Shown here: piece after piece, positions 1-8,420 of the stretch
How the letters are laid out: the number at the start of each line of letters is the position of its first letter
Numbering within the stretch: position 1 is the stretch's first letter
Assembly: GCA_963718695.1 (NCBI GenBank)
Contig: OY970371.1
Span: forward strand, 3,348,001-3,412,000
From: Manganitrophus sp963718695
Lineage (GTDB): Bacteria; Nitrospirota; Nitrospiria; SBBL01; Manganitrophaceae
Reading direction: 5' to 3'
Length of the DNA: 64,000 nucleotides
The notes under the pieces: model-generated
Database searches by the model: none
The model's input: the letters and a program-made list of their open reading frames with translations, nothing else
What the model was told of the DNA's origin: nothing
Translations under genes and position numbers: made by a program

Positions 1-1202
1 AGAGGCGTTCGACTATGCTCTGGACGATCTTCCCAAGTTAAAATTGGAGATGATCGACGGCGCCGTCGGATCTTATTTCTCCGATCACTTCACCCGGCAA
101 TTAAAAGCGGCCAGCATGGTTCAAGACTATCTCGGTCTCTGTCCCAAACCGTCGAAGCGGATCGAGGGGGGCGGCGCCACCGGCGGCCTCTGCTTCCAGA
201 GCGCCTGGGAGGCGGTCTCTTCGGGCCGGATGAACGTCTGCCTCGCCTTCGGCTTTGAGACGATGTCGCGGGTCAACACCTGGAAGGGAAACGAATTCAT
301 CGCACTCGCGTCCGATACCAACTTTGATTTTCCCGTCGGCGGCTTCTACACCGGGTACTATGCCATGATGGTCCAGCGGCATATGCACGAGTTCGGGACC
401 ACCCCGGAACAGCTGGCGATGGTATCGATCAAGAATCACGCCAACGCCCTCTACAATCCGTACGCGCAGCGTCCGGGAAAGCTGACCGTCGCCGACGTTC
501 CGAAACTCCCAGATGGTCGCCACCCCATTGACGATGCTCGACATCTGCACCATGTCCGACGGCGCCGCCGTCTGCGTCCTCGCCTCGGAAGAGGTCGCAA
601 CGAAACTTTGTCGGAATCCGGTCAAAATCACCGGGGTCGGCTCGGGGAGCGATTCGATGCGGATGGCCGACCGGCCCCATGGAAAGGTGCTGCTCCTGCC
701 GCACGAAAAAGCGAGCGATTATAAAAATCTCAAATATCCCGGCGTCCACTCCTTCCGCGGAGGACGCGCGGCGGCCAAACAGGCGTATGAGATGGCCGGG
801 GTTCAGAATCCGATCGACGATTTCGACTTCATCGAGCTTCACGACGCTTATACTTCTTCGGAAGTTCAGACCTACGAAGATCTCGGCCTTTGCAAATACG
901 GCGAAGGGGGTCGATTCACAGAGGAGGGAAACCCTTTCATGCCGGGGATCGACTATGGTCTCAATTTGCCGAAGCAGGGACGGATCCCCGTCAACCCCAG
1001 CGGCGGTCTGCTCGCCTGCGGCCATCCGGTCGGCGCCACCGGCCTGATGCAGGCGGTCTTCGCCTTCTGGCAATTGCAGGGAACGATCAAAAAACACCTT
1101 GGAAGCAGCCGGCTTCAGATCAAAAATCCGAAACGCGGATTGATCCACAGCCACGCCGGCACCGGCACCTACATCACCGTCAGCATCCTGGAGCGAACCT
1201 AA
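1..1202 (+). pseudogene. SCP-x/BbsB-type thiolase (acyl-CoA acetyltransferase), 5' truncated by window and frameshifted
   Basis: The gene enters from the left edge and ends at the TAA at 1200-1202. It is read in one frame to about 499 and in the next frame from about 501. Removing one C of the CC at 500-501 joins VADV to RNSQMVATPLTML and gives one continuous thiolase. The C-terminal half has HDAYTSSE, the CGHPVGATG block with the catalytic Cys and His of the second active-site loop, and a glycine-rich HSHAGTGTY end. Where thiolases usually have the nucleophilic Cys (xEAACATGG) this protein reads EGGGATGG, so the residue is Gly. The set of motifs resembles the thiolase partners of DUF35 Zn-ribbon proteins such as benzoylsuccinyl-CoA thiolase; a DUF35 gene sits 17 kb downstream. 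Substrate unknown. The frameshift may be real or a sequence error. Confidence 0.8.
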
Positions 1203-1236
1203 GGAGCGGTTTGCCCTTCAGACGATGAAAAAAGGA

Positions 1237-1266
1237 TTGCCTTTCCCCTTTTTACTCTTTTATAAT
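1237..1266 (+). promoter_or_regulatory. sigma70-type promoter
   Basis: TTGCCT (1237-1242), an 18-base spacer and a perfect TATAAT (1261-1266). It lies 38 bases upstream of the small membrane-peptide ORF at 1304 and is the strongest promoter-like match in this gap. Confidence 0.5.
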
Positions 1267-1303
1267 AGGCTCATCCAATACAACAACCCTTATCGATTAG
1301 CCT

Positions 1304-1408
1304 ATGTTGCCTGAAGAACCCGATTTGAGCGGCATTCATCCCGGCGTCTTCATCGTTGCAATCGTCGGGATTATGATCATCCTCGTTGTCGTCATTTTGG
1401 CGCTTTAA
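1304..1408 (+). CDS. 34-residue single-pass membrane peptide (hypothetical)
   Basis: The ATG at 1304 opens a 34-codon frame ending in TAA at 1406-1408. The first 14 residues are polar or acidic (MLPEEPDLSGIHPG); the rest is one uninterrupted hydrophobic stretch of about 20 residues (FIVAIVGIMIILVVVILAL), which predicts one membrane helix with an outside or short N-terminus. A TATAAT box lies just upstream, but no clear Shine-Dalgarno is visible. The shape resembles very small accessory subunits of membrane complexes, but I recognise no family. It could be a chance ORF. Confidence 0.4.
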   Translation: MLPEEPDLSGIHPGVFIVAIVGIMIILVVVILAL

Positions 1409-1505
1409 GTAACGCCTCGAACACTCCCCCTCGGACGGGTCGCATTCGATCCTCTATTTCAGATATGATAGTAACATCTGAGGAGCGATCGCTCCTGGGA
1501 TCTTC

Positions 1506-2621
1506 ATGAGGGACGAGCCTATGAGAGGAGAGCAGCACGCCAAATCGGTCAAGGGATATTCGCCGCCGCCCCCCTCGCCGAAATTCAACGCCGCTGTTTT
1601 TGCAAAACAGACGCTCATTGCCGTCGGCATCACCACGACCGTCGTCCTCCTCCTGCTGCTGATCCGGGCCGCGCCCGATGTTCCTTTTCTTGTATTTGCC
1701 GGCATTCTCGTCGCAGTCCTGCTCCGAAGCTTAAGTCAATGGGTCAAATCGCACACACCTCTTTCGGAAGGATGGTCGCTGGCGGCGGTCCTTCTGCTGA
1801 TGGTCGGCCTCTTCGGACTGATCGGTTGGTCCCTGGCCCCCGAAATCTCAAAGCAGATCGATCAGTTGATCGAAAATCTGCCTCGAATGTTCGGTCAGCT
1901 GAATCAGCGTCTGAGTCGATTTGAATGGGGACAACGGCTCCTGGCACAGACCCCCCAGGCGGCCGAGCAGGTGGCCCGGCCCTCCGGACTGATCGCCCGG
2001 ATCGCGGGACTCTTCTCGACGACGTTGGGGCTTTTGGCAAGCATCGTCATTATTCTCTTTATCGGAATCCATATGACGCTCGATCCGGGCTCTTACCGAA
2101 ACGGCGTGATCCGGCTTTTTCCACATCACCGGCGCGAACGGATCGGCGAGGTGCTCGATCGGATCGGGGAGACGCTGCAATGGTGGCTGATCGCCCGGCT
2201 GATCGCCATGATCGTCATCGGTGTCCTCACCACGCTGGGGCTTTTGTTCCTCGACGTTCAACCGGCCCTGGCCCTCGGCTTTCTGGCGGGAGTCCTGAAT
2301 TTCATCCCTTACATCGGCCCGTTTCTTTCCGCGGTCCCGCCGCTGCTGATCGCACTCGGCCAAGGCCCGGCCACGCTACTCTATGTCGCCCTCCTCTACC
2401 TGGTGGTCCAATGGATCGACAACTATTTCGTCACCCCCACGGTGGAGAAGCGAGCGGTCCTCCTCCCCCCCGCGTTGACGGTGACCGTGCAGGTTCTTCT
2501 CGGTATTCTGGTCGGCGCCCCCGGCATCATGCTCGCCTCCCCCCTGACCGCCAGTCTCTTGGTCATCATTAAAATGCTTTATATCGAGGATGCGCTCGGG
2601 GATCCGGCCGAACAAGTGTGA
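1506..2621 (+). CDS. AI-2E family transporter (PerM/YdiK-like permease)
   Basis: A 371-residue polytopic membrane protein. The N-terminal 35 residues are polar, followed by paired hydrophobic helices (TTTVVLLLLLIRAAPDVPFLVFAGILVAVLL), a soluble central segment with the EISKQIDQLIENLP-like region, and a C-terminal cluster of helices. The conserved family signature GFLAGVLNFIPYIGPFLS and the QWIDNYFVTPTV motif are clear. Members export AI-2, ions or other small solutes; the substrate cannot be told from sequence. ATG 1506 and ATG 1521 are both possible starts; the transmembrane part is unaffected. Stand-alone gene. Confidence 0.88.
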   Translation: MRDEPMRGEQHAKSVKGYSPPPPSPKFNAAVFAKQTLIAVGITTTVVLLLLLIRAAPDVPFLVFAGILVAVLLRSLSQWVKSHTPLSEGWSLAAVLLLMVGLFGLIGWSLAPEISKQIDQLIENLPRMFGQLNQRLSRFEWGQRLLAQTPQAAEQVARPSGLIARIAGLFSTTLGLLASIVIILFIGIHMTLDPGSYRNGVIRLFPHHRRERIGEVLDRIGETLQWWLIARLIAMIVIGVLTTLGLLFLDVQPALALGFLAGVLNFIPYIGPFLSAVPPLLIALGQGPATLLYVALLYLVVQWIDNYFVTPTVEKRAVLLPPALTVTVQVLLGILVGAPGIMLASPLTASLLVIIKMLYIEDALGDPAEQV

Positions 2622-2649
2622 TCGCCGTCACCATTCTCGACCATTTTTC

Positions 2650-2678
2650 TTGTTCGACCGACTCCTTTTTGATATATT
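2650..2678 (+). promoter_or_regulatory. sigma70-type promoter for the TPR gene
   Basis: TTGTTC (2650-2655), 17 bases, TATATT (2673-2678), about 50 bases ahead of the ATG at 2730, which has an AAGGAAG ribosome-binding site. Confidence 0.4.
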
Positions 2679-2729
2679 CCAGCTGTCTTTCCATGATAAC
2701 CCTGGAGAGTCCTGTACGAAAGGAAGATC

Positions 2730-4355
2730 ATGAAGGCGCTACGGGAAACGGTCGGAAACCTTGCCGGGATTCTCATCGGTCTTCTGGAGGTCATCGGCGC
2801 CGGACTGGCGTTGCTGGCCGTCATCCTCTTGGCCGCCGTGATCGTCCGGTCGATCGGGCGCGCCGTCTGGGGCCGGGCAACCTTGGTCCTCCCCTTCCGC
2901 GGGGCCGACAAAGCAGGCCTCTGTCTCAACGAAATTCTGGCCCAGCAACTCGGCGAGATCGAAGCGGCCTGGCAGACGCTGAGCCGGCAGGTCCGGGAAG
3001 CCCAGGCGTCGGTGAAGGCGGGAAACCTGGCGATGCTGGTCGATCTGGGACGGAGCGAGCCCGACGCCTTTCTCGACTCACAGCAGGAGCTCTTGATCCT
3101 CTCCGACCCGATGGAAGGACAGGCGATCGGCTCCATTGGATTCGGCTCGTTTAGCTTCTCACCCGACAGCCTCTTTTCCCTCTCTTATAAAACGCGAACG
3201 CTCCTGGCGCGCCGAACCATCCGGGGCGGGATCGATCAGGTCGGCCGCACCGTGCGGCTCTCCACCACGCTGACGACCGATCGGGACGGACCGACCACGA
3301 CGGTCCTGGTCCGGTCGATCGAGCAGCCCGATGAACTCTTGGAGCTGGTCGACGACATGGCCTTCGAGATCGTCAAACGCCGCTGGGGACTGGTGAGCGA
3401 AGCGAAGACCTGGCGCGGCTATCGCGCCTTCATGGATGGGTATACCCATCACATCCGATATATCCGAACCGGAAACACCGTCGAGCGAGAGGCGGCGATC
3501 GAAAAGTACCGGCAGTCGGTGACGATTGAGCCGGGTTACGCCCTCGCCCATTACAATCTCGGAACGCTGCTTTATAACCGGTTCACCGCGACCGACAATG
3601 ACCGGGCGATTGAGCATCTGCGCAAAGCGGTCGAGGTCAGCGAAGCGACACTGAAGGCACTCTCCCTGGGGGTCCTCTCGCGCGCCTACTGCCAGCAGGT
3701 GCACCGCTACGGACACCAGAAAATGCCCTGGATGGCCTGGGCCGAAGAGGCAAGCGCAATGGCGGTTCAGCTGGGACCCGATCTTGAAGAGACCTGGCTG
3801 GCGCACGGCTTTGCCCTTCAGTTCCTTGGAAAACCGCGGGAGGCGATCGAGGCGTATTGGCGCGTCATGGCCCTGCCCGGCGACTCGCCGGAGGAGCTTC
3901 GTCTCAAGTCATCGGCCGAGAACAACCGGGCCTATATTGCGATGACCGAGTTCAACGATCTGAAAGAGGCCGAGGTCCTCTTCAAACATGCGCTGGCCCT
4001 CGACCCCCATAACAAGTTCTCGTATGCCAACCTCGGCGAGATCTACAAGCGCCAGAACAACTATTCCGCCGCCCTCGTGGCGTTCGAGCAGGCGGTCCGT
4101 CTCGATCCGCGCTATATCAACGGGACCAACGAGTTGGGAATGCTCTACATCGCCATGGCGTCCGATGCCCGCGATTCCGGAAAACAGAAAGAGATGGAGG
4201 AGGCCCTCAAGACGGCGCGGCAATGGCACGAGCGCGCCCTCGCCATCGTCCCGGAGGAAGAAGAGCGCCATCGCGCCGAATTGCGGAAGCGCTTTGCAAA
4301 AGCGTATCGGGAGAGAGGATTTCAAAAAGAAGCGGGCGCGGTAGAACAGGAGTGA
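2730..4355 (+). CDS. membrane-anchored tetratricopeptide repeat protein
   Basis: 541 residues. One hydrophobic helix near the N-terminus (about residues 12-37, rich in L/A/V/I) should anchor it in the inner membrane. A middle region of about 200 residues shows no motif I recognise. From about residue 260 there are TPR-like units (ALAHYNLGTLLYNR, NNRAYIAMTEFNDLKEAEVLFKHALALDPHNKFSYANLGEIYKRQNNYSAALVAFEQAVRLDP). Such repeats form protein-binding scaffolds. An AAGGAAG ribosome-binding site precedes the ATG. Partner and pathway unknown. Confidence 0.75.
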   Translation: MKALRETVGNLAGILIGLLEVIGAGLALLAVILLAAVIVRSIGRAVWGRATLVLPFRGADKAGLCLNEILAQQLGEIEAAWQTLSRQVREAQASVKAGNLAMLVDLGRSEPDAFLDSQQELLILSDPMEGQAIGSIGFGSFSFSPDSLFSLSYKTRTLLARRTIRGGIDQVGRTVRLSTTLTTDRDGPTTTVLVRSIEQPDELLELVDDMAFEIVKRRWGLVSEAKTWRGYRAFMDGYTHHIRYIRTGNTVEREAAIEKYRQSVTIEPGYALAHYNLGTLLYNRFTATDNDRAIEHLRKAVEVSEATLKALSLGVLSRAYCQQVHRYGHQKMPWMAWAEEASAMAVQLGPDLEETWLAHGFALQFLGKPREAIEAYWRVMALPGDSPEELRLKSSAENNRAYIAMTEFNDLKEAEVLFKHALALDPHNKFSYANLGEIYKRQNNYSAALVAFEQAVRLDPRYINGTNELGMLYIAMASDARDSGKQKEMEEALKTARQWHERALAIVPEEEERHRAELRKRFAKAYRERGFQKEAGAVEQE

Positions 4356-4385
4356 AGCGAGCGCTTGACCCGCCGAGGAACTTCA

Positions 4386-4421
4386 AATAAAACCGGCCAA
4401 AGAAAATCCCTCTTTGGCCGG
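4386..4421 (-). terminator. Rho-independent terminator
   Basis: A 10-bp perfect stem (CCGGCCAAAG / CTTTGGCCGG, 4393-4402 and 4412-4421) with a 9-base loop. On the minus strand it is followed by TTTTATTT, so it ends the minus-strand gene at 4463-4846. Confidence 0.75.
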
Positions 4422-4462
4422 CGATCGAACGGTCGAGACGATCAGAAAAGTCGTGCCGAATC

Positions 4463-4846
4463 TTAGAAATCGATACGGAGCAGATCGGCCGACCAGCGGG
4501 GTTGGAGCCTTTTGCCGGCCGGTTCCAGATCGAACCGGAGGGTCGGCATCTGGACGGTGAGCCTGCCGTCTTCAATCTCAGCGAAGGCGCGCGCCGCCCT
4601 CCCGATGCCGTAGAGCGTTCCGGCAATCACCCCGACCCCCGCCCCGATGGCAATGTCGTCAAGATGATCTCCCGGGTTCTCCTTAAAAGCCATAAAGGCC
4701 GCTCCCACGAGCGCCCCCGCCAGCCCGCCGTAGAAACCGTCGATGAGGACCTCCTCCATCGCGTTGTCCCGCCGCGCCTCCGCCACCCCCGGCACCAGGG
4801 AGACCAGCAGGATCAGCAGAAGAATCGTTCCAACCGCTTTTTTCAT
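4463..4846 (-). CDS. secreted small protein with glycine-rich segments (hypothetical)
   Basis: 127 residues. A typical signal peptide (MKKAVGTILLLILLVSLVPGVAEA) is followed by two glycine/alanine-rich stretches (GFYGGLAGALVGAAF and AIGAGVGVIAGTLYGIG) resembling glycine-zipper membrane segments. The last 40 residues are polar. GAGGAGG lies 5 bases ahead of the ATG. It stands alone between its own terminator and a plus-strand gene. Export to the periplasm or envelope is inferred from the signal peptide; function unknown. Confidence 0.7.
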   Translation of the reverse strand: MKKAVGTILLLILLVSLVPGVAEARRDNAMEEVLIDGFYGGLAGALVGAAFMAFKENPGDHLDDIAIGAGVGVIAGTLYGIGRAARAFAEIEDGRLTVQMPTLRFDLEPAGKRLQPRWSADLLRIDF

Positions 4847-4855
4847 TGACCCTCC

Positions 4856-5161
4856 TCATTAATCGACGGGGACCGACCATCCCGCCACGGTCAAACGGCC
4901 CGATGTTACACCAGACCACCGCAGAATGCAACAAAATGGCTTTTACTGATGGGGTTGCTCGCCCTACTTGCGAGGATCAAGTCGTGGGGCTACTCGTCCC
5001 AACCCCCTTTGGATTCCCGCCTGCGCGGGAATGACGACGAAGTAAAGAGAACTTGAGAACCAAATTACCCGCTACCTGAAAGCAGCACCTCTTGACAACA
5101 CTCCCCACCCCAGGCGACATTAGAAAAAAACCTCCTCCCCTCATAAGGATACTTCGTTTTC
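4856..5161. other. intergenic region with one dispersed palindromic repeat
   Basis: 306 bases without a convincing gene. It holds the upstream region of the minus-strand gene, a dispersed repeat at 5010-5037, and a TTGACA (5092-5097) without a good -10 box at the usual spacing ahead of the GTG at 5162. Confidence 0.5.
5010..5037. repeat. dispersed palindromic repeat (GGATTCCCGC...GCGGGAATGAC type)
   Basis: A TTCCCGC / GCGGGAA palindrome with a 4-base centre, flanked by TGGA and TGACGA. A near-identical copy (two changes in the centre) lies at 7443-7470. Short repeats of this type occur in intergenic DNA of many bacterial genomes. Confidence 0.7.
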
Positions 5162-6118
5162 GTGAAACCAGTTGTCGTCCTCAGCAAATGCCTTGAGTTT
5201 GCCCCCTGCCGATATAACGGCGCGGTGATTCCCGACCGCTTCGTGAAACAACTCGATCCCTTCGTCACCTTCGTTCCGATCTGTCCTGAGGTCGAGATCG
5301 GATTGGGTGTCCCCCGCGATCCGGTCCGGATCGTCTCCGAAAAGGGGGACCTTCATCTCCTCCAGCCGGCCACCGGAAAAGATCTTTCGCAAAAAATGCG
5401 GCGCTTCTCAAACCAGTTTTTAAACTCTTTGAATGAGGTCGATGGATTCATTCTGAAAAACCGCTCCCCCTCCTGCGGCATCAAAGATGTGAAGCGCTTC
5501 TCTAAAATCGACGCCGAGGCTCCCATCGCGAAAGGGGCCGGGCTCTTTGCCGGCGAAATTCTCGACCGTTTTCCCGGGCTTGCGATCGAAGACGAAGGAC
5601 GGCTCCATCATCCGAAGATCCGGGACCACTTTCTGACAAAGCTCTTTACCTTGGCCCGTTTTCGCGAAGCAAAGAAGACAAACCGGTTGGAAAGCCTGGT
5701 CCGTTTTCATGCCACCCACAAACTTCTCTTGATGGCCTACCACCAAAAAACCATGCGGCGGCTCGGCCGGATCGTCGGCAATTCGGAAAAACGGTCGGCC
5801 GCCGATCTCTTCAACGAATACGCGCCTCACCTCCGGGAAGCGCTGGCCCGCCCTCCCCGGTCCGTTTCGAACATCAACGTTCTGATGCACGCGCTCGGTT
5901 ATTTCTCAGACAATCTTTCCAAAAAAGAGAAGGCCTTTTTTCTCCAAACGCCGGAGCGTTACCGTAAAGGGCGCCTCCCCCGGAGTGCAGCATTGGCCAT
6001 CCTCAAGGCCTGGGTCGTCCGATTCCAAAATGAATATCTTGAAGATCAGACATTCTTTGAACCGTATCCGGAATCGCTGGTTGAAACAGAAGGGAAAGAC
6101 CCGACAGAGAGGGATTAG
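5162..6118 (+). CDS. DUF523/DUF1722 protein (YbgA-like)
   Basis: 318 residues starting at GTG 5162. The first half (about 1-150) is a DUF523 domain: VVLSKCLEFAPCRYNGA with paired cysteines, FVPICPEVEIGLGVPRDPVRIV, and KNRSPSCGIKDV. The second half (about 170-300) is DUF1722, with LVRFHATHKLLLMAYHQKTMRRLGR and PRSVSNINVLMHALGYFS. The same fusion occurs in many bacteria, sometimes near photolyase-type genes; its biochemical role is not established. Gene order here gives no clue; purT follows in the same direction with its own promoter. Confidence 0.85.
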   Translation: MKPVVVLSKCLEFAPCRYNGAVIPDRFVKQLDPFVTFVPICPEVEIGLGVPRDPVRIVSEKGDLHLLQPATGKDLSQKMRRFSNQFLNSLNEVDGFILKNRSPSCGIKDVKRFSKIDAEAPIAKGAGLFAGEILDRFPGLAIEDEGRLHHPKIRDHFLTKLFTLARFREAKKTNRLESLVRFHATHKLLLMAYHQKTMRRLGRIVGNSEKRSAADLFNEYAPHLREALARPPRSVSNINVLMHALGYFSDNLSKKEKAFFLQTPERYRKGRLPRSAALAILKAWVVRFQNEYLEDQTFFEPYPESLVETEGKDPTERD

Positions 6119-6145
6119 ACAGGCCCTCCTGCGGGAAAAATCCCC

Positions 6146-6173
6146 TTGACCCGATTTTCCGAAACGGTTATTC
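6146..6173 (+). promoter_or_regulatory. promoter upstream of purT
   Basis: TTGACC (6146-6151), a 16-base spacer and TTATTC (6168-6173). It lies 38 bases before the ATG at 6211, which has a GGAGG ribosome-binding site. Confidence 0.45.
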
Positions 6174-6210
6174 TCGCCGAGAAACCCTTTCCCTTCATCC
6201 GGAGGTCCGT

Positions 6211-7395
6211 ATGCTCGGCACCCCCCTTTCGAAGAATGCCTTTCGGCTGATGCTCCTTGGCTCGGGCGAATTGGGCAAGGAGGTTGCCATCGAGGCCCAG
6301 CGGCTCGGGGTCGAGGTGATCGCCGTCGACCGCTACCCGAACGCCCCCGCCATGCAGGTCGCCCATCGAAATTATGTGATCGACATGCTCGATCCGCGGG
6401 CGCTCGACAACGTCATCCATCGGGAACAGCCCCATCTGATCGTTCCGGAAATCGAAGCGATCGCCACCGATTACTTGGTCGAAGTGGAAAAGCGCTTTAC
6501 CGTCATCCCGACCGCCCGCGCCGCGCGGCTGACGATGAACCGGGAAGGGATCCGCCGGCTGGCGGCGGAGGAATTGAAACTTCCGACGAGTCAATTCCGG
6601 TTCATCGACCGGCCCGAACAGTTGAAAGAGGCCGGCGGCTCCCTCGGCTACCCCTGCGTGATGAAGCCGATTATGTCGTCCTCGGGGAAAGGACAGTCGG
6701 TCGTCCGCTCCGAAGCCGATCTTCTGAAAGCATGGGAGTATGCCATGAGCGCCGCTCGCGCGAAAGGGGGCCGGGTCATTCTCGAATCGTTCATCAATTT
6801 CGATTATGAGATCACCCTCCTGACCGTCCGCGCCGTCAACGGCACCTTCTTCTGTCCCCCCATCGGACACATCCAGATCGACGGCGACTACCGCCAGTCG
6901 TGGCAGCCGCACCCGATGTCGGAGATCGCCCTGAGGCGCTCCAAGGAGATCGCGGCGGCGGTGACGGAGAATCTCGGCGGGCGGGGCATCTTCGGCGTGG
7001 AGCTGTTTGTGAAGGGGGAGGAAGTTTATTTTTCCGAAGTCTCCCCTCGGCCGCACAACACCGGCTTGGTCACGCTGATCAGCCAGGATCTCTCCGAGTT
7101 CGCCCTTCACGTCCGCGCCATCCTCGGCTTCCCGGTCCATCCCCCCGTCATCCGCACCCCCGGCGCTTCCGCCGTCATCCTGGCCGAAAAAGAGGCCATC
7201 GCCCCCACCTATGAGATCGGCCCGGCCCTGCAGGAGCCGGAGATTCATCTCCGCCTCTTCGGAAAACCCGACTGCCGGAAGAACCGTCGAATGGGGGTCG
7301 TCCTCGCCGCTGCGAAAGAGCCGTTCGAAGCCCGCGACCGCGCCATCAAGGCCGCCTCGCAGGTGAGATTGAATTACGGAAATGAGCAGGTTTAG
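6211..7395 (+). CDS. purT: formate-dependent phosphoribosylglycinamide formyltransferase (GAR transformylase 2)
   Basis: 394 residues, the usual PurT length. PurT uses ATP and formate to formylate GAR in purine synthesis without a folate cofactor. The N-terminal domain has LLGSGELGKEVAIEAQRLGVEVIAVDRYPNAPAMQVAH (about residues 14-51). The ATP-grasp domain has PCVMKPIMSSSGKGQSVV (about 148-165), FGVELFVKGEEVYFSEVSPRPHNTG with the metal-binding Glu pair, and a C-terminal LRLFGKP. A clear GGAGG precedes the ATG. Cytosolic. Confidence 0.96.
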   Translation: MLGTPLSKNAFRLMLLGSGELGKEVAIEAQRLGVEVIAVDRYPNAPAMQVAHRNYVIDMLDPRALDNVIHREQPHLIVPEIEAIATDYLVEVEKRFTVIPTARAARLTMNREGIRRLAAEELKLPTSQFRFIDRPEQLKEAGGSLGYPCVMKPIMSSSGKGQSVVRSEADLLKAWEYAMSAARAKGGRVILESFINFDYEITLLTVRAVNGTFFCPPIGHIQIDGDYRQSWQPHPMSEIALRRSKEIAAAVTENLGGRGIFGVELFVKGEEVYFSEVSPRPHNTGLVTLISQDLSEFALHVRAILGFPVHPPVIRTPGASAVILAEKEAIAPTYEIGPALQEPEIHLRLFGKPDCRKNRRMGVVLAAAKEPFEARDRAIKAASQVRLNYGNEQV

Positions 7396-7442
7396 AAGCT
7401 GTCATTGCGGAGAGCAATCCAGCGATCTTTAATCCAAAACAC

Positions 7443-7470
7443 TGGATTCCCGCTTACGCGGGAATGACGA
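7443..7470. repeat. dispersed palindromic repeat, second copy
   Basis: Same TTCCCGC / GCGGGAA palindrome as at 5010-5037, with TTAC instead of CTGC in its centre, located between purT and the SDR gene. Confidence 0.7.
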
Positions 7471-7521
7471 TCTCACTCAATCTGGATCACGCGATGACAT
7501 CCTGATTCAGCTGGAGTCTCG

Positions 7522-8340
7522 ATGAGCGGCCTTCTTGAAAATCAAGTCGCCCTGATCACCGGCGCAAGCCGGGGGATCGGCTATGCCGTGGCCGAAGCTT
7601 ATCTCCGCGAAGGGGCCAAGGTCATCATCTGCGGGCGGGATGAAGCGCAGTTGAGGAAGGCGGAGACCGATCTGGCCCCTCTCGGCGAGGCGATGGCGGT
7701 GCATTGCGATGTTTCGGATCTCGATCAGGTCGATGCCATGGTCGAGCGGGTCATCGCCCGCTTCGGCCGGATCGACATCCTCATCAACAACGCCGGCATC
7801 AGCATGACCTTCGGCCGGGTCGGCGACATCGACCCGAAGCGATGGGCCTATGTCATCGCCGTCAACCTGGTCGGCACCTTCAACTGCTGCCACGCCGTGA
7901 TCCCGCATATGCTCCGGCAGAAACGGGGGAAAATCTTCAACCTGAAGGGGTACGGCGCCGACTTCCCCTCCCCCCGCGTCACCGCCTACGGCGCGACAAA
8001 GGCGGCGCTCGTCGCCTTCACCCGCTCTCTGGCCCGCGAGTACAAAGGGACCGGCATCACCGCCAACATCTTCTCCCCCGGGATGGTCAAAACCGATCTG
8101 CTGATGAGCAGCGAGGCCACCGACGAAGGGAAGCCCTATCGGGAAAAGATCGGCTGGTTCATCGACATGTTGTCCAATCCGGCCGAGACGCCGGCGGCCC
8201 TGGCGGTGAAGATGGCCTCTCCCGAGAACGACGGCGTCACCGGAAAAGTTTTCCAGGTGATGACGAAGCCGAAATTTATCTTCCGGGCGATGACGTATGG
8301 ACTGAAGCGGCTGATCGGCCGCTCGACGCAATCTCCCTGA
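7522..8340 (+). CDS. short-chain dehydrogenase/reductase family protein
   Basis: 272 residues with a Rossmann fold. TGASRGIG (13-20) binds NAD(P)H, the NNAG motif is at 89-92, and YGATK (156-160) carries the catalytic Tyr and Lys. The catalytic Ser normally 13 residues before the Tyr is replaced: the stretch reads FNLKGYGADFPSPRVTAY, with Gly143 at that position. The enzyme may therefore be altered in activity or use a nearby Ser. A cytosolic oxidoreductase of unknown substrate, 80 bases ahead of an NmrA-like gene in the same direction. Confidence 0.88.
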   Translation: MSGLLENQVALITGASRGIGYAVAEAYLREGAKVIICGRDEAQLRKAETDLAPLGEAMAVHCDVSDLDQVDAMVERVIARFGRIDILINNAGISMTFGRVGDIDPKRWAYVIAVNLVGTFNCCHAVIPHMLRQKRGKIFNLKGYGADFPSPRVTAYGATKAALVAFTRSLAREYKGTGITANIFSPGMVKTDLLMSSEATDEGKPYREKIGWFIDMLSNPAETPAALAVKMASPENDGVTGKVFQVMTKPKFIFRAMTYGLKRLIGRSTQSP

Positions 8341-8420
8341 TCGATCCACCCAAGCGCTCTTCACCGAAAGCCGACGACCCATCACTTGAAGATCACATCC
8401 ACCACTGAGAGGAGCATCCC

